A stretch of DNA of 47,253 nucleotides from JAPXRI01 sp033813635 (GTDB lineage Bacteria > Bacillota > Clostridia > Oscillospirales > QAMX01), in contig JAPXRI010000018.1 of NCBI GenBank assembly GCA_033813635.1, forward strand, positions 1 through 47,253. The letters are read 5' to 3'. A model generated the notes under the pieces. The model was not told the origin of the DNA and did no database searches. It saw nothing but the letters and a program-made list of their open reading frames with translations. Within the stretch, counting starts at the first letter, position 1. Every line of letters begins with the position of its first letter. This document shows positions 41,124 through 47,253 of the stretch, in pieces. A program made the translations under genes and the position numbers.

Positions 41124-41753
41124 TCATAAGGCTATTTCCGCCATCGCCCTTTTAATCGCGCCGGCGACGCGCTCCGCCTGGCGCTTTTGCCCGTCCGCGT
41201 TGTAGTGATAGCCGTCCGGAAGCCGGTACTCGCTCCTGCCGAGCATCGGACCGTATAAATCGTTGACCTCAATGCCGAGTTTTTCCGCCGCTTCAATCAC
41301 GGCGACGTTTCTTTTTACGACATTTGCGTTTACCTTATCATTCAGCTCGCCGGGTTGTCCGTCCAGCGTGACCGGCGTCGACGTCGCGGCGATTATCTTC
41401 GCGCCGGGCTGCGCCAATAGGATCACGCGCAGCGCCCCTTCGAGATCCCTCCGGTATTCCTCCTGCGAAAGATGCATTCCGTGCAGTCCGTTGCTGAAAT
41501 GAATTACGCTGTAGGCGTACTCCGAGAGCAGCAGAAGAAGCTCCTTTTCATACGCCGGATCGTCAAGCCCGCGCGACGAGGCGTACATATCCACCCGCGC
41601 GTAAGCTTTCAGCATTTCGCTGACGTACGGCCTGTACCCCACCGCTATCGAGTCCCCGATCAGCAATACGCGCGGTTTTGATCTGTCGTTCGCATCCTCC
41701 CACCAGGTATTGCACCATTCGTATTTTTCCCGTTTTTCTAAATCATTTCGCAT
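41124..41753 (-). CDS. SGNH/GDSL hydrolase
   Basis: The 209-residue single-domain enzyme has all four blocks: LLIGDSIAVGYR (Ser), SSRGLDD, HFSNGLHG with the Asn of block III, and PDGYHYNADGQ with the Asp-His pair. It lacks a signal peptide and is likely a cytosolic esterase or lipase. It differs from the SGNH protein at 38543 by having no inserted beta-domain. The lipoprotein follows 9 bp downstream. Confidence 0.88.
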   Translation of the reverse strand: MRNDLEKREKYEWCNTWWEDANDRSKPRVLLIGDSIAVGYRPYVSEMLKAYARVDMYASSRGLDDPAYEKELLLLLSEYAYSVIHFSNGLHGMHLSQEEYRRDLEGALRVILLAQPGAKIIAATSTPVTLDGQPGELNDKVNANVVKRNVAVIEAAEKLGIEVNDLYGPMLGRSEYRLPDGYHYNADGQKRQAERVAGAIKRAMAEIAL

Positions 41754-41965
41754 AATTTCTGTTAAACTCGGTTAAAAACGCAGAGCCTCTACTCCTATCT
41801 TGCTGTTTTCCGCGGCGCCGTTTTATCTGCCCATCTGCAATGCCGTGTCTATCTCTATGCCCGACGCCGCCTTATCAATTATACAATGTTTTTTTCCTAT
41901 ATCAATATCTATCTATAAAATTTCAAATCAAGCGCTTGTAGGAGTACAATACATTGGACAGTTGA

Positions 41966-42031
41966 ATAAAAAACGGCTCTACAATAATTGCTGGAGTTCG
42001 CGGAAAGAACTCCAACATTAATTACAGAGCC
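41966..42031 (-). terminator. Rho-independent terminator of the 42060 gene
   Basis: On the minus strand GGCTCT ... AGAGCC forms the outer stem with an inner GGAGTT / AACTCC stem, followed by GTTTTTTATTC. It lies 28 bp after the stop codon of the dehydrogenase gene. The remainder of 41754-42059 is AT-rich with no gene seen. Confidence 0.8.
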
Positions 42032-42059
42032 TATATTTTGAAATTTGCGAAACGTCCGC

Positions 42060-43259
42060 CTATTTCTTATAAAACAGCATACCGGCTTCCTTCAGGCTGG
42101 CAGGCGCCATAGGCTTTCTTCCGTCTTCATAATAGAAGGGAGAGAAATGGTCGTTTTCTAAGAGCTTTCTTTGCGACTCATCAGCAAAGTCGGGAATTTC
42201 GTAGGTTTCGCCTTTCCCGGCGAGAACGCCCTTCCAAGCTAAAATGCCCACAGCCGCCAGATTGCAGGCTCTGTAAACATTGAAGAAAGGCACTTCTTCG
42301 CCCTGCAGGCATTTTACAAAATGATAGCAAACCCAGAAGTCTCCGCCGCCATGTCCGGCTTTTTCTGCTTCTTCGGCGTTTGTTCTCCACTGGGCCTTAT
42401 AGATTTCTGATGTCTTTTGCCCTTCGGGAGTAGAATAGGGATGGTAAGCGACCCGCACACTGCTTTCGTCTCCCCTAACAGATTCAATACCGCCCTTGAC
42501 ACAGCCGATCCGGTACCAGTTGCCATCGGGAGCCATACCCGCACAGCCCGTGGTTCTGGATATGGAACCGTCGCTCATACGGCAGAGCATAATGCCCACC
42601 CTGTCCTGATCATTTTCGACATCTTCGGCATCGTATTTTGTGGAGGCAACCATTGCGGTTACGGAAACCGGCAAAGCTCCCGTAATATAGCAGATGGGAG
42701 CCAAAGCATGGGAATTATAGTATACTCTCGGCAGACGGTTTCTCCAATGGTTAGCAAAGGGACGGTATTTTGCGCGCTCCGCCATAGACATGCTATGAAC
42801 GTATTCGCCCTCGGAATAAACCACTGCGCCAAGATTGCCTCTGTCAAAAACATGCTTGAGTTCATGACAGCAGAGCATAAAGGGATAGTTTTCAGCCATC
42901 ATATATTTTCTACCGGTTCTCTCCACTGCCCGGCAAAGCGCCACACATTCTGCCAGGGTAGAGGCGGCCATGGTCTCACTTAACACATCTATTCCTTTTT
43001 CCATTGCCCGGATAGCGTATGGCGCATGCTCATGGAAATAGTTGCAGAGGATTACGGCATCTATACCGGTATTCAGCAGTTCATCATAATCGGAACAAAA
43101 TATTGTATCATCAGGGCATTTTGGCTTTGATTCTTCAATTCGCTCCGGATCCTTATCACATACAGCCCAGACTCCGGCGCCATCTACATTCCGTAAAGCA
43201 TCCATAAACGCCTGGCCTCTGAATGCTCCAAAAATACCAATTTTTATCTGCTTTTTCAT
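42060..43259 (-). CDS. Gfo/Idh/MocA family dehydrogenase
   Basis: The 399-residue protein has an N-terminal Rossmann domain (KIGIFGAFRGQAFMDALRNV) and the family layout, with YDELLNTGIDAVILCNYFHE and LSETMAAS where EKP is usual. The classic catalytic Lys of EKP is therefore missing, which suggests a different chemistry or a non-oxidoreductase role. YYNSHALAPICYITG carries a conserved-looking His. GGAG precedes the ATG. Its base composition is lower in GC than most neighbours, and it stands alone with noncoding DNA on both sides, consistent with transfer. It may be a glycosidase-like (GH109-type) relative. Confidence 0.85.
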   Translation of the reverse strand: MKKQIKIGIFGAFRGQAFMDALRNVDGAGVWAVCDKDPERIEESKPKCPDDTIFCSDYDELLNTGIDAVILCNYFHEHAPYAIRAMEKGIDVLSETMAASTLAECVALCRAVERTGRKYMMAENYPFMLCCHELKHVFDRGNLGAVVYSEGEYVHSMSMAERAKYRPFANHWRNRLPRVYYNSHALAPICYITGALPVSVTAMVASTKYDAEDVENDQDRVGIMLCRMSDGSISRTTGCAGMAPDGNWYRIGCVKGGIESVRGDESSVRVAYHPYSTPEGQKTSEIYKAQWRTNAEEAEKAGHGGGDFWVCYHFVKCLQGEEVPFFNVYRACNLAAVGILAWKGVLAGKGETYEIPDFADESQRKLLENDHFSPFYYEDGRKPMAPASLKEAGMLFYKK

Positions 43260-43844
43260 ACTTGCTCCCCTTTGTATATTTGCATATATTTGTATATATG
43301 TATATAAACGGATTACAGCCTTGCCGTCTTTGTATCCTGCGCGGCCTTTGCCGCCGCAGCTGCAACGGCCTAACCCACCCGTTTGCCAAATGCGGCAGGA
43401 ATAATATAATACGGATTTTGTTCCTTTTCACTGACAAAACCGGCGATTGCATGGGCAGCAGCTATCATCATCTCGCTGTGGATGTCCCGTGCGCGAACAT
43501 CCGGAGCGCCCCGGAAAAGTCCCGGGAATGCCTATATATTATACCGAGTTCATAATAAAGTCAATTTAGTTCATGTGGCTGTTTTAACACGGTAAAAAAG
43601 TGGACGGGAAATTATACCGGATGGCTAACAGTGAGGCGGCGTTTAGCGCATATACCCCGCGCGTTATCAATCCCGTACCCGGCATGCATATATTATTATT
43701 GCGGCAGCCATGCCCTGCCCGCTATAGGGCAGAACGCGGCGCATAAGCTTAGAAAAGCTAAGTTAAAAGAGCAAAGGCATTTTACCGCAGCGAATGCGCT
43801 TTGCGGGAAGAGATTTTTCGTCTGCGGAGAAACGGGGTTTTAAA
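43260..43844. other. Long intergenic region without a clear gene
   Basis: Just upstream of the dehydrogenase is a TA-rich stretch (43272-43308, with repeated TATATTTG-type words) that could hold its promoter. Further right are two small hairpins (CTGCCCGC-TATA-GGGCAG near 43718-43735 and AGCTTAG-AAA-CTAAG near 43746-43762). No frame has a ribosome binding site and a sensible protein. Confidence 0.45.
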
Positions 43845-44714
43845 TTGATTATATATGTTGTTAGGCCGGGCGACTCGCTCTACACAATCGCGAGGCGCTA
43901 CGGCATGGACCCGCAGAAGATAATATCCGACAACGAGCTCCCGAATCCCGATAATCTCGTCGTCGGGCAGACGCTTGTTTTGATGACCGACACGATCCCC
44001 CACACCGTAGTGCGTGGCGAGTCCCTCTACACGATAGCCAGAAAATACGGCGTCACTCTCGACGAGCTTGTGAGTGCGAACCCTCAAATCCCGAACACAG
44101 CCCGCCTCGAGGTAGGGCAGGTCGTCAACATCCCCTCCGGAACCCAAAAGCTCGGCGACATCCGGGTAAACGGTTACGCTTTCCCGTCGATCAACATGCA
44201 GACGCTGCAGAGAACTCTGCCCCACCTGACCTACCTGAGCATTTTCAGCCACCAGGTCAGGCCCGACGGCACCCTCACCCCAATCAACGACACGCCGTTG
44301 ATTCAAGCCGCGAGGAACGCGCGGGTGGCGCCGATCATGGTGGTCACCAATATCGAGGAGGGTTCCGGGTTTTCAAGCGAACTGGCGCGAGACGTTTTGA
44401 GAAACAGGGAAATACAGAGCGTGCTGGTCGACAATATCGCGGCGATGCTCGCACAGAAAAACTACTACGGCGTAAACATCGACTTTGAATATATCTTCCC
44501 GGAGGACGGCGACGATTACGACGCGTTTCTCACCGCGCTGACCGCGCGCCTGAATCCGCAGGGATATATTGTGATGACTTCGATCGCGCCGAAGACGAGC
44601 GCGGCCCAGCGAGGCCTCCTCTACGAGGCTCACCACTACCCCGCCCACGGCCGGCTCGCGAATTTTGTGATTATCATGACTTACGAATGGGGCTATACAT
44701 ACGGCCGGAGATAA
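43845..44714 (+). pseudogene. Truncated LysM-GH18 spore cortex-type hydrolase (SleL/YaaH-like)
   Basis: The frame starts at a TTG after ACGGGG: IIYVVRPGDSLYTIARRYGM is the first LysM domain, HTVVRGESLYTIARKYGV the second. A GH18 barrel follows with its catalytic signature GVNIDFEYI (DxE). The usual family length is about 425-430 residues, but here the frame stops at residue 289, right after FVIIMTYEWGYTYG, where the barrel normally continues with its second half. Full-length relatives (SleL, YaaH) act as N-acetylglucosaminidases on spore cortex fragments. The protein would lack several barrel strands and is probably inactive. Confidence 0.85.
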
Positions 44715-44735
44715 TGTAAGTTAAACCGCCTGTTT

Positions 44736-45041
44736 TTACCGCGGTAAGCAGCTCGCGGTATTGTACCGTGACTGCAGCGTATAGGTATTCCCTTCTTTTG
44801 TCATCAGAAAGCCCATTCTGCTCCCCTGATAAAGCCCGTTGCACCAGCCGCCGCCCGAGGGACCGATAACCGCATAGCTCCGTTCATATTGAAATGAAGC
44901 GGTTATTTCAACGATCCATTTGTTTTCGGATATTACGTCTTGGATTACGTAGTATTCGGTTGATATTTCACTTGTAAGCCAACCGTATGGTAAACGGTGA
45001 CATTGATATCCTTGTACGCGGTTATGCGGAAAATGCGTTCG
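44736..45041 (-). pseudogene. Truncated fragment of an unrecognised, possibly secreted protein
   Basis: A 101-codon frame is open from 45041 to a TAA at 44736-44738 but has no start codon in its upstream half. It reads like genuine protein: HRLPYGWLTSEISTEYYVIQ, then SENKWIVEITASFQYERSY, VIGPSGGGWCNGLYQGSRMG and EGNTYTLQSRYNTASCLPR. I do not recognise the family. It is antisense to, and ends 21 bp from, the truncated SleL-like frame, which makes this interval a likely deletion or recombination junction. Confidence 0.55.
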
Positions 45042-45164
45042 TCAGACGTATTTTTCAGATCGTCCATAAACAAAACAGCTAATTTCCGCGCGACAACTTA
45101 AAAAGACGTTTTCAGGCCGGCACGGCCCATCAACGTCTTTTATCGGCTGATATTCGTTCTTAAA

Positions 45165-45356
45165 TTATTCGCCGCTATCCACAATGATAACGCTCACCGG
45201 ACAGTTTTCGGCTGCCTCGCGCACATTGTCTTCGTCCTCCGGCTCCGGCTCGGCTATGACCTCCGAAATTCCGTCCTCGTTCAGTTTAAAGACCTCAGGA
45301 CAGACGTTCTCACAGAGCCCGCAGCTGATGCAGCCCTCTTCTATCATCACATTCAT
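45165..45356 (-). CDS. Ferredoxin, single [4Fe-4S] cluster type
   Basis: The 63-residue protein has the motif CISCGLCENVCPEVF, giving three cysteine ligands, and the fourth in ENCPVSVI near the C-terminus. It is very acidic (EPEPEDEDN). This is the layout of the short, one-cluster ferredoxins of Clostridia and Thermotoga. It is a soluble low-potential electron carrier. GAGGCGAG precedes the start at 45356. It is transcribed alone. Confidence 0.92.
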   Translation of the reverse strand: MNVMIEEGCISCGLCENVCPEVFKLNEDGISEVIAEPEPEDEDNVREAAENCPVSVIIVDSGE

Positions 45357-45560
45357 GACAACTCGCCTCCGGTATATTATTCTCTTGCGGTACGACTATT
45401 TTATACCGCGCATTTTGAAACTCGCTGTCGTATTATGTCCGCTTTGTTTACATAATTTTCATCGGGTGCATAAAACATCATCTCATCAAACGCCGCCAAA
45501 CGCAGATAATATTTTTGTACGCAAATAACCGGGTTAAAGCCCGGAAGGAGGAATTTGACG

Positions 45561-45734
45561 GTGAGCGGACGAAGGAGCATGATGTCTGAAAAGCTGAAGG
45601 CGGAAATCGCCAGAGAGCTCGGCGTCTACGACACTGTTAGTACCGAGGGCTGGGGTTCCGTATCGTCGAAAAACTGCGGCAATATTGTCAAAAAAGCAAT
45701 TGAGATAGCCCAGAGGAACTTCCCCGAAGCGTAG
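45561..45734 (+). CDS. Small acid-soluble spore protein, alpha/beta type
   Basis: This 57-residue protein contains LKAEIARELGVYDTVSTEGW followed by GNIVKKAIEIAQ, both blocks of alpha/beta SASPs, which coat and protect spore DNA. The germination-protease site is E-IA in KAEIARE. It starts at GTG with AAGGAGG nine bases upstream; TTG at 45555 is possible. The usual AKDAG stretch reads SSKNCG, so a cysteine is present, unusual for the family. It shows that the organism forms endospores. It is expected to be under a forespore sigma factor; I did not identify that promoter. A strong terminator follows. Confidence 0.9.
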   Translation: MSGRRSMMSEKLKAEIARELGVYDTVSTEGWGSVSSKNCGNIVKKAIEIAQRNFPEA

Positions 45735-45755
45735 AATATTCCTATATTGCGTAAC

Positions 45756-45787
45756 AATCCGGAGGGGCCGCGCCCCTCCGGATTTTT
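45756..45787 (+). terminator. Rho-independent terminator of the spore protein gene
   Basis: AATCCGGAGGGGC pairs perfectly with GCCCCTCCGGATT around a three-base loop, and its 3' strand runs into TTTTT. Confidence 0.9.
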
Positions 45788-45807
45788 GCCGGGATGGCGA
45801 TAATTGG

Positions 45808-47199
45808 CTATTTATTCAGCGCGGAATCAAGCAGCGCCTGAATCTGGCTGTTGTACTGTTCTCCCACGACGGACGGAAGCGCTATATCCAGTCTAATCGG
45901 AGTGGATATATTTTCCTTGTAAAAACTCCAAATCTCGGATGTTATTTTCAGATTGTTCAGTATCGTATTCGGAAGCACGTACTTGTTGAAATTCTCCCAC
46001 GACGTTTCATCTTTGAAGACCTGCTTCACCGCGTCCTTCCATAAATCGTCCGTCATAATGTCCCCCCATGCGTTCATCGCCACAACGCTCTTTTGGTATT
46101 CCTTGTTGGATACGAGCATCACCCACGCGTCCAGGTCCGGGACGATATGAACGTATGTATCGGCGTTCGGCCCCTTCGGAAGCGGGACGAGGCCGTATTC
46201 CACAGAGCTGTCTTTAAAAATCTGTTCCACAAGGTGCCAGTAATATACGGTCACAAACGCTGCGTTGCCGTTGGTAAACTGTTTTCTCAAGTCCCCGTTG
46301 GACGTGACATCGGATTTTACGATATTTATTTTCTGCGAGTCGCGCAAAAACTCCAGGCCGTCAATAACGCCCTGATTCGTAAAATCACAGACCCACTTTC
46401 CGGTATTATCCTGGTAAATCGGATTTGTCTTGTTGGTGAGGATTTCCGCGCCGAATATCCAGGAGGTATTGCCGAACTGGTCGAGGATTCCGTCGCTGTC
46501 AAGGTCCTTCGTAACCTTGCTGCATATTGTGAGGAAAACGTCCCATGTCCAGTCGCCGCTCTCAACCAGACTGTAAATTTTTTTCTTATTATATCCCGCC
46601 TGCATCGTTATTGTCTCGTTAAACGCCAGCTGGTATCCGAAGGTAAACGGATAGAACTCGCCGTTCGTCGAAAGCGCCCATATATGTCCGTCAAACAGCG
46701 ACATCTCCGTATATTCCTGATCCCATTTTTCGCTGTCCGTCACGTCCAGCCCGGCGGCTTTAAGCTCGTCACCGTCAAGAGGCTTTAAGTACCCGGAGGC
46801 GGCCAGGGGGAAGAAATCGGAGTGCCTCAGCATGATAAAATCACCGATTTTTTCTCCCGCCAGCGCGGCGGCCATCGCGACGTCGGCGGTCCCCTCATAT
46901 GATATCAGGTTCAGCTTGAAATCATACTCCAGCTGAATGCGGTCGTACTCCGCGATTTGACGGTTGTCCATCTCGCTTCTGTCTTTTACGGGGATAAATT
47001 TGTCGAGAAAGGCCGTCGCAAGCGTAAACTCGTACCCGTCAAGGGTTACTTTTTCCGTCGTCGCAACCGCAGTCGTTCCGGTCTGGCTCTCGACCGCTGT
47101 TGTGGATTCCGGGTCGGTCTTTCCCCCGCACCCGGCAAACATGGCAGCAATCATCATAACGGCAAGTAACAGCGCGAGAATCTTTGCCTTCTTTGACAT
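45808..47199 (-). CDS. ABC transporter solute-binding lipoprotein, family 1
   Basis: The 463-residue protein begins with a basic start, a hydrophobic segment and the lipobox FAGC (about residues 23-26), followed by a Thr/Ser-rich linker. The mature region has the family-1 extracellular solute-binding pattern (MQAGYNKKKIYSLVESGDWT, FGNTSWIFGAEILTN, YGLVPLPKGPNADTYVHIV), typical of sugar-binding components. AAGGAAGG precedes the ATG at 47199. It probably delivers an oligosaccharide to permeases encoded beyond the right edge of the window. Substrate is not readable. Confidence 0.9.
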   Translation of the reverse strand: MSKKAKILALLLAVMMIAAMFAGCGGKTDPESTTAVESQTGTTAVATTEKVTLDGYEFTLATAFLDKFIPVKDRSEMDNRQIAEYDRIQLEYDFKLNLISYEGTADVAMAAALAGEKIGDFIMLRHSDFFPLAASGYLKPLDGDELKAAGLDVTDSEKWDQEYTEMSLFDGHIWALSTNGEFYPFTFGYQLAFNETITMQAGYNKKKIYSLVESGDWTWDVFLTICSKVTKDLDSDGILDQFGNTSWIFGAEILTNKTNPIYQDNTGKWVCDFTNQGVIDGLEFLRDSQKINIVKSDVTSNGDLRKQFTNGNAAFVTVYYWHLVEQIFKDSSVEYGLVPLPKGPNADTYVHIVPDLDAWVMLVSNKEYQKSVVAMNAWGDIMTDDLWKDAVKQVFKDETSWENFNKYVLPNTILNNLKITSEIWSFYKENISTPIRLDIALPSVVGEQYNSQIQALLDSALNK

Positions 47200-47253
47200 C
47201 TTATTCCTTCCTTTCAATTATTTTAGGCATTCGCCTGGATAACTAAGCTGATG

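Overview
The window reads as chromosomal DNA of a spore-forming member of the Clostridia (Firmicutes). The supporting evidence is an alpha/beta-type small acid-soluble spore protein (45561-45734), a LysM-GH18 spore-cortex-type enzyme remnant (43845-44714), a split glycine decarboxylase (gcvPA + gcvPB) under a tandem glycine riboswitch, AGGAGG-type ribosome binding sites, and TTGACA/TATAAT promoters with 17-18 bp spacers. Most genes are GC-rich in third positions. Four stretches are visibly AT-richer and look like accessory or decaying DNA: 1-3500, 14480-15660, 41780-43850 and parts of 44700-45500.

Layout. 1-3500: a VOC-fold protein, a small DUF7000-like protein and a lipoprotein, the last flanked by two direct copies of a ~255-bp non-coding element carrying four 17-bp repeats each. 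3687-9402: PadR regulator with a HAAS-domain membrane protein, an M24 peptidase, an HD-GYP-type protein, and an acyl-CoA thioesterase/exonuclease III pair. 9490-14140: a GH36-like glycosidase, an MBL-fold hydrolase and an ABC export pair. 14141-15660: two abutting minisatellites and a cassette of three tiny genes. 15726-18633: a Gfo/Idh/MocA dehydrogenase and a TIM-barrel isomerase, divergent from an AraC regulator. 18670-23357: glycine riboswitch and gcvT-gcvH-gcvPA-gcvPB, a complete glycine cleavage set apart from the shared L protein. 23363-30342: a GNAT-Rnk fusion, a beta-propeller glycosidase-like protein, an MscS channel, a GH32 enzyme, an EamA-type permease and a decayed GH28 fragment. 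30385-33560: a helical-bundle protein, an MntE-like Mn exporter and a frameshifted URO-D-like gene. 33668-35752: a YtrA-type GntR/ABC module. 35792-39526: a TIM-barrel protein, a DUF4838 protein and an SGNH hydrolase. 39576-47199: MsrAB, a lipoprotein, a second SGNH hydrolase, a second Gfo/Idh/MocA protein, the broken spore-enzyme locus, a ferredoxin, the spore protein and a sugar-type ABC solute-binding lipoprotein.

How it works together. The strongest theme is plant-type or other complex-glycan use: GH36-like, GH32, a beta-propeller glycosidase-like protein, decayed GH28, DUF4838, SGNH esterase-like enzymes, two sugar dehydrogenases, a sugar isomerase with AraC control, and a family-1 solute-binding protein. 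The clearest regulated pathway is glycine cleavage. The clearest oddities are the duplicated repeat element, the double minisatellite beside the small-gene cassette, the GNAT-Rnk fusion with an internal start, a single-base frameshift that can be placed exactly, and two pseudogene junctions. I do not see a CRISPR array, rRNA, tRNA, prophage or a recognisable intact transposase. All family names come from reading motifs, not from database searches.
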